This document shows positions 1 through 7,086 of a DNA stretch of 32,084 nt, piece after piece (the stretch's first letter is position 1; each line of letters opens with the position of its first letter). The DNA is taken from positions 1 through 32,084 of the forward strand of contig CANSTU010000039.1 of the NCBI GenBank assembly GCA_947650005.1, given 5' to 3'. The stretch comes from an uncultured Lachnospiraceae bacterium (GTDB lineage Bacteria > Bacillota > Clostridia > Lachnospirales > Lachnospiraceae). Under the pieces are notes generated by a model. That model was not told where the DNA came from. It was given only the letters and a program-made list of their open reading frames with translations, and searched no databases. The translations under genes and the position numbers were made by a program.

Positions 1-1
1 G

Positions 2-907
2 GAACTGATGAAGGCTGTCAAGAACCCGGTGGAGCTGGCCAACATGGAAAAGGTCTACCTCAAAGACAGCGCCGTGGTGTGCAAGTTCATCTATTGGCTC
101 AAGAGCAATATCGGAAAAATACCGATCACTGAAGTGACGGCTGCGCAGTACCTGGACGACCTGAGAAGGAATACGGAAGGCTGCCTGGATCTGTCCTTCC
201 CCACCATCAGCGGCTATCAGGAAAATGCGGCCATGATGCACTATGAGGCCACGCCGGAGTGCTGCAAGACGCTCGCGCCGGAGGGAATGCTGCTGGTGGA
301 TTCCGGCGGACAATATCTGGGCGGCACCACGGATGTGACCAGAACCATTGTCCTGGGCCCCGTTTCGCAGGAGATGAAGAAGCATTTCACCGCGGTGGCC
401 GTCGGTATGCTGCAGCTGTCTAACGCCAGATTCCTGTACGGCTGCACGGGACGTAACTTGGACATTCTGGCGCGCGGGCCTCTGTGGAACCTGGATATGG
501 ATTACAAATGCGGAACCGGTCACGGAGTCGGTTATATTCTGAACGTACATGAAGGGCCTCAGGGAATCCGCTGGCGCTATATGGAAGGGATCGGGGAAGC
601 CGTGATCGAGCCCGGGATGGATGTGACCAATGAGCCGGGCGTCTATATCGAAGGCAGCTATGGGATCCGTACGGAGAATGTGATGGTGGCGAAAAACGGG
701 ACGAAGAACGGCGACGGGCAGTTTATGTATTTTGATACGCTCACCTTCGTGCCGATAGATCTGGATGCTATTGACACTGCGTATATGGAGCCGGGACAGA
801 TTGCCATGCTCAATAGGTATCATGCGCAGGTACGTGAAAAGATGGCGCCTTTCATGACGGCTGAAGAAATGGAATGGTTAGAGGCCGCTACCCGGGAGGT
901 CGGCTGA
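2..907 (+). CDS. M24 family Xaa-Pro aminopeptidase, C-terminal part (cut by window edge)
   Basis: Cytosolic metallopeptidase of the creatinase/aminopeptidase P fold, which removes N-terminal residues that precede proline. The frame is open to the left edge, so the true start lies outside; family members of this long type have about 600 residues and only about 300 are here. Counting from the Met at base 8, all five dinuclear metal ligands of the family are visible: D98 (in LLVDSGG), D109 (TTDVTRT), H172 (GTGHGVGY), E209 (TNEPGVY) and E223 (IRTENVMV). The ending after the last ligand is typical of the aminopeptidase P branch. The next gene starts about 50 bp later. The family call is firm; substrate preference cannot be read from sequence. 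Confidence 0.93.
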   Translation, partial: ELMKAVKNPVELANMEKVYLKDSAVVCKFIYWLKSNIGKIPITEVTAAQYLDDLRRNTEGCLDLSFPTISGYQENAAMMHYEATPECCKTLAPEGMLLVDSGGQYLGGTTDVTRTIVLGPVSQEMKKHFTAVAVGMLQLSNARFLYGCTGRNLDILARGPLWNLDMDYKCGTGHGVGYILNVHEGPQGIRWRYMEGIGEAVIEPGMDVTNEPGVYIEGSYGIRTENVMVAKNGTKNGDGQFMYFDTLTFVPIDLDAIDTAYMEPGQIAMLNRYHAQVREKMAPFMTAEEMEWLEAATREVG

Positions 908-958
908 CGGACGGGGTCAAGAGAGTTTATGGCATCGGAAGTTGTGGGAGCGATTGGC

Positions 959-1459
959 ATGGGAAATGTGAAGTTGCGGAGGGCGAAAGCGGGCGACGAG
1001 AAGGTATTGGCCTATATCCAAACGGAATCTTGGAAATCCGCATTCGACGAAATCCTATCAGCAAAAGAGTTGGAACGGTGTACGGATGTGGAAAAAGCAG
1101 AAGAGATGTATAGAGAAGTTTTGCGTTGCCAGAATGCCAGTATATTCATTGAATTCGTTGATGATAGGCCGCATTGTATTGCAGGATGGAGCCGGAATAG
1201 GGAGGGATTGGAAGAAAATATTGCGGAGCTGATTTGTATACACAGTTTGTGCGATAAATGGCATAAAGGGTATGGTTCCATGATGATGGGGCATATTTTG
1301 AATGAAATAAGGCAGGCCGGTTATTCAGAGGTTATATTGTGGGTTTTTGAAAAGAATCTGAGGGCGAGAGGTTTTTATGAGAAACATGGTTTCTCTGTGA
1401 CCAAACAGAAAAATCAATCGCATGGCGCTATGGAAGTCATGTATTCAATTCAGTTATAA
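959..1459 (+). CDS. GNAT family N-acetyltransferase
   Basis: A 166-residue GCN5-type acetyltransferase that would move an acetyl group from acetyl-CoA to an unknown amine. The acetyl-CoA loop is seen as WHKGYGS (residues 101-107, with G104 and G106), preceded by strand LICIHSL, and the C-terminal motif ARGFYEKHGF (136-145) is the usual motif B of the fold. An in-frame ATG at 929 would add ten residues, but the ATG at 959 has GGGAG eight bases upstream and the fold begins right after it (VKLRRAKAGDE), so I prefer 959. It stands alone between the aminopeptidase and a VOC protein. The substrate cannot be predicted. Confidence 0.85.
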   Translation: MGNVKLRRAKAGDEKVLAYIQTESWKSAFDEILSAKELERCTDVEKAEEMYREVLRCQNASIFIEFVDDRPHCIAGWSRNREGLEENIAELICIHSLCDKWHKGYGSMMMGHILNEIRQAGYSEVILWVFEKNLRARGFYEKHGFSVTKQKNQSHGAMEVMYSIQL

Positions 1460-1542
1460 AAGCATGGACGAAGCGGCGTGGCCGGGGAATCGTATTTTTC
1501 GAGTGGCTTTATCTTAATTCATTATGGAGGAGATGGATAACA

Positions 1543-1959
1543 TTGTTGGGAAAAGAGGCAAGAATCGGAGTGTGTCCGTTAGCGGATGATATGGACAGTA
1601 TGGTTCGGTTTTATAGGGATATATTGGGGTTTCATACGCAGTGGGACGGCGGAGACTTCGCGGAGTTTGAGACTGCGGGAGGCGAACTGTCCCTATTCAT
1701 GTATAGCAGAAAAGCTTTTGTGCAGGAGCTTGGGGAGAGCTATATCCCTCCTAAGGGCATCAATCAGACCTTTGAGATCGCCCTTTGGCTGCCCTGTTTT
1801 GCCGATGTGGATGCGGCGTACGAGCGGCTCTCGAAGTTCGACGTATCTTTCCCGATGGGAGGCCCCAAGACCTTTCCCTTTGGCATCCGTAACTTTTACG
1901 TCGCTGACCCCGAGGGAAATCTACTTGAAATCGGAAGCCGGAGAGAAGCCTTGGCCTAG
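1543..1959 (+). CDS. VOC (glyoxalase/bleomycin-resistance fold) family protein
   Basis: A 138-residue single-domain vicinal-oxygen-chelate protein. Signs are an N-terminal strand and helix with MVRFYRDILGF (20-30), a middle strand ELSLFMY, and the C-terminal NFYVADPEGNLLEIG, which is the usual family ending with the Glu of the metal site. The start is TTG at 1543, with GGAGGAG ten bases upstream; ATGs at 1524 and 1533 are in another frame. Members include glyoxalase I, fosfomycin thiol transferases and dioxygenases, and nothing here separates them. Length is typical of small soluble members that act as dimers. Confidence 0.85.
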   Translation: MLGKEARIGVCPLADDMDSMVRFYRDILGFHTQWDGGDFAEFETAGGELSLFMYSRKAFVQELGESYIPPKGINQTFEIALWLPCFADVDAAYERLSKFDVSFPMGGPKTFPFGIRNFYVADPEGNLLEIGSRREALA

Positions 1960-2303
1960 AAGAAAGAGAATAAATCCAGACGCGAAGGCAGGCATGAAAG
2001 CCAGCCGGGGGAAGAGCGCATCTTCCGCCCCGCGCCCCAGTTTCCCTTGGCGTCTTTCTGCCAAGAAAGCTGGCCTGATCTGCCCGGTGCCAAATGAGCG
2101 CTGGAACATAGCACGGCTTCCCCAGCTCCTTCTGGGACGCTCCCCCTTCGGCCGATGTCCTGGCAGGGGTGGAACTGAAACATTTCTTCATTAAAATACC
2201 AAAATGCCAAAGATAAAATCTTGACTTTTTAAATACGGTCTGAGATAATAATGTCGGCTGTAAATGAAGTGTTAAGGATACAATCAATAAAGGAGGACGC
2301 GAA
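1960..2303. other. Intergenic region before pckA
   Basis: 344 bases without a believable gene. The left 220 bases are G/C-rich and contain a small hairpin, CTTGGC/GCCAAG (2046-2051 with 2060-2065). Bases about 2112-2175 resemble one arm of the large palindrome that lies after pckA: both contain GGAACAT followed by ACGGCT, and both contain the 13-mer GTCCTGGCAGGGG. This may be a decayed relative of that element. The right end holds the pckA promoter and ribosome binding site. Open frames on either strand here have no family features. Confidence 0.6.
2221..2249 (+). promoter_or_regulatory. pckA promoter
   Basis: TTGACT (2221-2226), a 17-base spacer and GATAAT (2244-2249) with an upstream TG, making an extended -10. 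This is close to the housekeeping sigma consensus. The transcript would start near 2256, giving a leader of about 48 bases with AGGAGG at 2291-2296. Confidence 0.8.
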
Positions 2304-4001
2304 ATGTCAACAAAAGCGTATTATCCGATTTCAGAAATCGGAGCCGGAAAACCCGGATTTTCCAAAACAAGATCCATCATCGAAGCTGCTTTCTACGGAA
2401 ACAACGTAATCAAGGTTGATACCCTGAAAGAAGCTTATGAGATGGCAAAGAATTCTCCCGGAACCATTATCACGGACATGCCGGTATATAGGGCTGAGGA
2501 AATTGGTCTGGATAAGAATGCCAAGGTTCTCCTGTTCAATGACGGTGCCGTTACCGGACGTTATGCCGCTGCACGCCGCATCAAAGGCGAGCCCGGCGTG
2601 GATGCTGTAAAGCTGGATAAGGTAGTTATGGATGCGGTGTATGAAACCCGCTGGAAAACCATGTATCATGCTACCTGTTACATCGGCCTGGATCCGGAAT
2701 TCATGGTAAAGGCCCATCTGCTTCTTCCCGAAGGCGAAGAGAATATCATGTATTCCTGGATGCTGAATTTCCAGTACATGTCCGACAAGTATGTTGAGAT
2801 GTACAAGAATTCCAAGGCTGTGGGCGATGGAAAAGAAGCGGACATTTACATTTTCTCCGATCCCCAGTGGGTGCCTGGCAACCGTCCTGACGTTGATTAC
2901 AGCTGCCTGAGCGATCCACTGACCCTGTGCTACTTCGACACCAATGAGAACTGCGCCGCTATCCTGGGTATGAGATACTTCGGTGAGCACAAGAAGGGCA
3001 CCCTGACCATGGCATGGGCTATTGCCAACAGAAACGGCTATGCTTCCTGCCACGGCGGACAGAAGGAATATCTGCTGGCAGATGGAAGGAAGTTCGTTGC
3101 TTCCGTATACGGCCTGTCCGGATCCGGCAAGTCCACTCTGACCCATGCTAAGCACAATGGCAAATATGAGATCAAGGTTCTCCACGACGATGCGTTCATT
3201 ATCAACACGGATACCTGTGCATCCATCGCTCTGGAGCCCACCTATTTTGATAAGACCGCTGACTATCCGACAGGCTGCGCGGACAACCAGTATCTGCTCA
3301 CTGCGCAGAACTGCTCCGCAACCCTGGATGAGGACGGAAAGCTGCAGCTGGTAACCGAGGATATCAGGAACGGCAACGGCCGTGCAATCAAGTCCAAACT
3401 CTGGTCTCCTAACCGTGTGGATAAGATCGATGCTCCGGTTAACGCCATCTTCTGGATCATGAAGGATCCTACCCTTCCTCCGGTTGTAAAACTGAAAGGC
3501 GCTGCCCTGGCATCCGTTATGGGCGCTACTCTGGCCACCAAGACCTCTACTGCAGAGCGTGTTGCTGCTGGAACCGACTTGAATGCTCTTCGTATCGTTC
3601 CTTATGCAAATCCTTTCAGGACCTATCCTCTGGCTAACGACTACGAGAAGTTTAAAAAGCTGGTGGAAGAGAAGGATGTGGACTGCTACATCATCAATAC
3701 GGGTGACTTCATGGGCAAGAAGGTAAAACCTGCCGATACCCTGGGCATCCTGGAAGCCATCGTGGAAAACAAGGCTGAGTTCAAGGCATGGGGACCGTTC
3801 TCCGATATCGAGATCATGGATTGGGAAGGTTTTGTGCCTGATCTGAAGGATTCTGCTTATGTCAGCGAGCTGAAAGCCCGTATGCAGGATCGTGTCAATG
3901 CGGTGGAAGGCTTTGCTACCAAGAAGGATGGCTATGATAAGCTGCCCGACGAGGCTCTGGAAGCTGTCCGCAAAGTGGTTGCAGAGGCAAATACCCTGTA
4001 A
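2304..4001 (+). CDS. pckA: Phosphoenolpyruvate carboxykinase (ATP), divergent clostridial form
   Basis: Interconverts oxaloacetate + ATP and phosphoenolpyruvate + CO2 + ADP in the cytosol; in fermenting clostridia it often runs towards oxaloacetate. 565 residues against about 530 in enterobacteria. Landmarks fall in the right order: TGRYAAARR (R86, substrate arginine), YFGEHKKG (225-232, metal-site lysine), SCHGG (H250, metal-site histidine), P-loop GLSGSGKST (270-278), LHDDAFI (D295, D296), DPTLPPVVKL, and near the C-terminus IINTGDFMGKKV. Outside these blocks it is quite unlike the E. coli enzyme, so the call rests on motif order. AGGAGG lies seven bases before the ATG. It has its own promoter and terminator, and codon choice looks like that of a highly expressed gene. 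Confidence 0.85.
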   Translation: MSTKAYYPISEIGAGKPGFSKTRSIIEAAFYGNNVIKVDTLKEAYEMAKNSPGTIITDMPVYRAEEIGLDKNAKVLLFNDGAVTGRYAAARRIKGEPGVDAVKLDKVVMDAVYETRWKTMYHATCYIGLDPEFMVKAHLLLPEGEENIMYSWMLNFQYMSDKYVEMYKNSKAVGDGKEADIYIFSDPQWVPGNRPDVDYSCLSDPLTLCYFDTNENCAAILGMRYFGEHKKGTLTMAWAIANRNGYASCHGGQKEYLLADGRKFVASVYGLSGSGKSTLTHAKHNGKYEIKVLHDDAFIINTDTCASIALEPTYFDKTADYPTGCADNQYLLTAQNCSATLDEDGKLQLVTEDIRNGNGRAIKSKLWSPNRVDKIDAPVNAIFWIMKDPTLPPVVKLKGAALASVMGATLATKTSTAERVAAGTDLNALRIVPYANPFRTYPLANDYEKFKKLVEEKDVDCYIINTGDFMGKKVKPADTLGILEAIVENKAEFKAWGPFSDIEIMDWEGFVPDLKDSAYVSELKARMQDRVNAVEGFATKKDGYDKLPDEALEAVRKVVAEANTL

Positions 4002-4044
4002 TCGAAAGCTTGCCGTGAATATGCGGTTAAGATGAAAAAATAGA

Positions 4045-4094
4045 AAACCCCGTGAAGCATTGCGGATAAAATGTGATGCTTTGCGGGGTTTTTT
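4045..4094 (+). terminator. Rho-independent terminator after pckA
   Basis: An A-rich lead, a stem pairing 4045-4060 with 4075-4090 (AACCCCG.../...CGGGGTT, with two imperfect positions) and a run of T to 4094. It ends exactly where the large palindrome begins. Confidence 0.85.
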
Positions 4095-4439
4095 GTTCCC
4101 GTCTCCCCCTGCCAGGACGCGCCCCCAGGAGAAGTGCGGCAGCCATCCCATGTTCCCGACACAGTCCTGCCCCCAAAACGTCCCGGGAAAGGAAGGACCG
4201 CTGTCCCCTGTTTTTGAACGCCATCGCGCCGGGCATTCCGATGAGCCCTGGGCGCTTCCCAGTCGGGATGCGTCCCTCCTGGGAAGCAGGTCTCATCTCC
4301 ATGGCGCGAAATGCGTTCAAAAACAGGGGACAGCGGCCCTTCCTTTCCCGGGACGTTTTGGGGGCAGGACTGTGTCGGGAACATGGGACGGCTGCCGCAC
4401 TTCTCCTGGGGGCGCGTCCTGGCAGGGGGAGACGGGAAC
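4095..4439. repeat. 345-bp near-perfect palindrome between pckA and the channel gene
   Basis: Bases 4095-4221 and 4313-4439 are inverted copies of 127 bp with only two mismatches by my reading. The 91-bp centre is itself partly symmetric: ATGAG and GCTTCCCAG on the left match CTGGGAAGC and CTCAT on the right. The G/C content is far above that of the neighbours. It abuts the pckA terminator on the left and ends about 37 bases before the next promoter. No transposase is encoded; overlapping open frames on both strands are by-products of the symmetry. It could be a non-autonomous mobile element (MITE-like) or a remnant. As RNA it would fold into one very long hairpin. Confidence 0.85.
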
Positions 4440-4476
4440 GGTTTTAAATCAAGAACGAAATCATGCAAAAGAAGAG

Positions 4477-4505
4477 TTGCGCAGAGAAGGGATGTAGAAT
4501 ATAAT
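4477..4505 (+). promoter_or_regulatory. Promoter of the formate/nitrite-type channel gene
   Basis: TTGCGC (4477-4482), 17-base spacer, TATAAT (4500-4505). The leader is about 25 bases and carries AAAGGAG just before the ATG at 4536. Confidence 0.7.
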
Positions 4506-4535
4506 TACTTTAATTGTACAAAGGAGATAAAACAG

Positions 4536-5114
4536 ATGAGTCATGGAAAAATGTTCATAAAGGCAGTTTATGCCGGCTTCATGATCGGTATTGGAGGTAT
4601 GATTTATTTATCCGTGGAAAATAAAATCATCGGTTCCCTGCTGTTTTCTTTCGGCCTTCTTACGATCGTAACCCAGGGTTTTTATCTGTATACGGGAAAA
4701 ATCGGATTCGTGAGAAAGATCGCAGAACTGGTCGATATGGCTGTTGTGATCGCTGGGAATTATGTAGGGACCCTGCTCGCGGCCATTCTGGCTAAGGCGG
4801 CGCATCTTTCCGTAAGCAGCGAGGAATTGGCGACGCGGAAGCTGGAATGTCCCGTTTGGAACGTCTTTTTCCTATCGGTTCTGTGCGGCGTTATGATGTA
4901 TCTGGCGATCGATAATTTTAATAAGTCTAAAAATATCTTGTTCGTCATCGCTCCGGTCATGATCTTTATTTTGTCCGGTTTCGAGCATTCTATCGCGAAT
5001 ATGTTTTATTTCAATCTGGCTGCGTCCTTTCATCTGCGTACCGTGGGCTATCTGGGCGTGATGCTTCTGGGAAATGGGATTGGAGCCAAGCTTTTTGACC
5101 TGAAACCGGATTGA
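4536..5114 (+). CDS. Formate/nitrite transporter (FNT) family membrane channel, short form
   Basis: Integral membrane protein of 192 residues with six likely membrane segments. FNT proteins are pentameric channels for formate, nitrite or hydrosulfide. The decisive motif is GFEHSIANMF (148-157), where H151 matches the central gating histidine of FocA; GNYVGTLLAA and a TQGFYLYTG segment match the other family landmarks. FocA-type proteins have about 280 residues, so the loops are trimmed. The open frame runs further back into the palindrome, but the ATG at 4536 has AAAGGAG at the right distance and a promoter directly upstream. Formate export fits a fermenting anaerobe, but the substrate is inferred only from family. 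Confidence 0.82.
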   Translation: MSHGKMFIKAVYAGFMIGIGGMIYLSVENKIIGSLLFSFGLLTIVTQGFYLYTGKIGFVRKIAELVDMAVVIAGNYVGTLLAAILAKAAHLSVSSEELATRKLECPVWNVFFLSVLCGVMMYLAIDNFNKSKNILFVIAPVMIFILSGFEHSIANMFYFNLAASFHLRTVGYLGVMLLGNGIGAKLFDLKPD

Positions 5115-5164
5115 GGAGCACAACGGTCTTTGTGTGCGGACAGGCTGCGATGGGGGAAGAAAAG

Positions 5165-5245
5165 GATTGAAATTTCGTTTCAATCTTCTCACTTGTATGC
5201 GTGTTATGCACGCAAATGGGTTTCACTTGATTAGCAACAGTATTG
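5165..5245 (+). repeat. A/B hairpin module upstream of the Nudix gene
   Basis: Module A: GATTGAAA (5165-5172) pairs with TTTCAATC (5178-5185). Module B: TGCGTG (5198-5203) pairs with CACGCA (5209-5214). An ATGGG tail follows (5216-5220) and then a shortened stretch resembling module C, with CAGTATTGCAGGGGTA (5228-5243). Unlike most copies it ends about 60 bases before the gene, so it does not supply the ribosome binding site. Confidence 0.7.
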
Positions 5246-5279
5246 CAGGGGTACGAGCAAAGGAAAAGAGGCGCGGGAT

Positions 5280-5735
5280 ATGGACAGGACGGAGCGGGTG
5301 GAGCTGACGGTGATGTGTCTGCTTTATGAGGAAGGACGGATTCTCATGCAGAATAGGGAAGGAAGGGGAAGAAAGTGGAAAGGTTATGCCCTGCCCGGGG
5401 GACATGTGGAACCTGGGGAGTCTTTCGTGGAGGCTGTGAAACGGGAAGTGTGGGAAGAGACCGGACTCGTGATTTCCCATCCTGTCCTGTGCGGCGTAAA
5501 GCAATTTCCCATAGAAGCGGGCCGTTATGTGGTATTGCTCTACAAAACAAAGGAATTTTCCGGCAGGCTGGTTTCCTCTGAAGAGGGAGAAATGGAGTGG
5601 GTGGATAGAGATCGCTTGGCAGAATATGATCTGGCGGATGACTTCCTGGAACTGCTGCGTGTGTTTGAGGAAGACGGTTTGTCGGAATTTCGGTATACGG
5701 TGGAGGGGGAAGAGTGGACGTTGCATCTGGAGTGA
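5280..5735 (+). CDS. Nudix hydrolase (MutT-like)
   Basis: A 151-residue soluble pyrophosphohydrolase, probably acting on a nucleoside diphosphate derivative. The Nudix box is complete at residues 41-63: G41, E47, R55, E56, E59, E60 and G62 are all at consensus spacing, so it should bind metal and be active. It begins with strand ELTVMCLLYEEGRILMQ as in 8-oxo-dGTP/NTP phosphatase relatives. AAGAGG lies eight bases before the ATG. Its last 22 bases overlap the next gene, which indicates translational coupling. The substrate cannot be told from sequence. Confidence 0.88.
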   Translation: MDRTERVELTVMCLLYEEGRILMQNREGRGRKWKGYALPGGHVEPGESFVEAVKREVWEETGLVISHPVLCGVKQFPIEAGRYVVLLYKTKEFSGRLVSSEEGEMEWVDRDRLAEYDLADDFLELLRVFEEDGLSEFRYTVEGEEWTLHLE

Positions 5736-6865
5736 TACAGGGGATTGCTCTGTGTGAAGGTTTTTTTCATGAAACGGCAGAACCGTTATTGGCCGAGCGC
5801 TTCCCAAGCCTGGCCTATGCGGCGGGGCTGATCGGGTACGGTTCGGATGTGCTCGGGTTTGATGACGCGGTGTCCCGTGACCATATGTGGGGCCCTAGGT
5901 TTTATCTGTTCCTCCGCAGGGAGGATATGGCTTTCAAACCGGAGATAGAGGCGCTTTTTTCTGAGCGGCTCCCATATACCTATAGAGGATTCAGCGTTCA
6001 TTTCTCCAAGCCTGACCCGAAGGATCATGGGGTCCGCCATGCGGAGTTTCGGACGCAGGGACAGGTCTCCAGCCTGATTGAGATCCATACCTTGGAAGGC
6101 TTTGCAAAAGAATATCTGGGGCGGGCTGATTTCGAACGTCTCACGGAAAGGGACTGGCTGGCGTTTTCGGAACACCGTCTCCTTGGAATGACATCGGGTA
6201 AAATTTTCCGGGACGATATCGGGTTAGAGGAAATGAGGGCAAAAATCCGGTTTTATCCCGATGATGTGAAGCTATATCTGATCGCGTCAAATTGGTCGCT
6301 GATCGCCGAGGAACAGGCCTTCGTGAAACGGTGCGGCATGGTGGGGGATGATTTGGGTTCCCGCCTCATAGCTGCCAGGATTGCGGAACGGCTGATGCGG
6401 CTTGTCTTTTTATATGAAAACAGATATGCTCCGTATGGCAAATGGTTTGGGACTGCTTTTGCTGGCCTTCCGGCAGGCGAAGGAATCGGAGCGAATATTG
6501 CCGCGGCGCTTTCGGCGGATGGCGTAGAAGAGAGGGAGGCGCATCTCGTGGAGGCGCAGAGGCTTACCGCCCTGTTACATAATGAAAAAGGGCTCACGGA
6601 CAGGGTATCAGCGCAGGTATGCAGTTATTTCGGCAGGGATATCCAGGTGATCTATGCGGATAGGATCGCGGAGGCCGTAAAGAAGAAATTGGAAGGAACT
6701 GTTTTCGCCCGTATGCCGCTGATCGGCACGCTCAGCCAGGTGGGAGGTTTTGCCTGCCTGGCTGACGATCCGACCTATGCGGAGCGGGTGAGGAAAATCT
6801 ATGAGGAGGCGGATGCCTTGCAGGAACCCTGCAAAGAGCCCATTAGAATGGCAGAACAATCGTAA
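5714..6865 (+). CDS. DUF4037 family protein, nucleotidyltransferase-like
   Basis: A 383-residue cytosolic protein. Residues 41-51 read GYGSDVLGFDD followed by VSRDH, a variant of the G-S-x-x-G-x-D motif of small nucleotidyltransferases, and the following WGPRFYLFL is characteristic of DUF4037 proteins. The reaction is unknown. I chose the GTG at 5714 because GGAGGGG lies five bases upstream; a second GTG at 5732 overlaps the Nudix stop codon and is the alternative. Either way the two genes are coupled. The 220 bases that follow hold no gene; they include an imperfect palindrome (CCCAA...TTGGG around AGCGA/TCGCT, about 6909-6957). Confidence 0.75.
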   Translation: MDVASGVIQGIALCEGFFHETAEPLLAERFPSLAYAAGLIGYGSDVLGFDDAVSRDHMWGPRFYLFLRREDMAFKPEIEALFSERLPYTYRGFSVHFSKPDPKDHGVRHAEFRTQGQVSSLIEIHTLEGFAKEYLGRADFERLTERDWLAFSEHRLLGMTSGKIFRDDIGLEEMRAKIRFYPDDVKLYLIASNWSLIAEEQAFVKRCGMVGDDLGSRLIAARIAERLMRLVFLYENRYAPYGKWFGTAFAGLPAGEGIGANIAAALSADGVEEREAHLVEAQRLTALLHNEKGLTDRVSAQVCSYFGRDIQVIYADRIAEAVKKKLEGTVFARMPLIGTLSQVGGFACLADDPTYAERVRKIYEEADALQEPCKEPIRMAEQS

Positions 6866-7086
6866 GAATGTCCTGAAATGGGATGGAGCAGGGGCCAAAA
6901 GGGTCTATCCCAAAATGGCGGCACTTAGCGAGTTTACTATCGCTGCGTTATTGGGTGGGCGAGAGTATGCCCAGGATGGATCCCCACAGACGGCCTGCTG
7001 CGGCAGTGGCAGGCGCAAAGAGGTATCGTATCATTTATGATGGGTTAATGGTCTATGATTGCGCCAGAGTGCGCAGAAAGGAGTCA

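Noticed and set aside
2331-4151. 606-codon minus-strand open frame opposite pckA
   Set aside because: It is a shadow of the strongly biased pckA codons, with a low-complexity-looking translation and no motifs.
3932-4497. Overlapping open frames of 97-178 residues on both strands through 4095-4439
   Set aside because: The translations mirror one another because the DNA is palindromic; they have no family features and poor codon choice.
6801-7040. Short frame between the DUF4037 and GH127 genes
   Set aside because: It starts inside DUF4037 and has no ribosome binding site or recognisable family.
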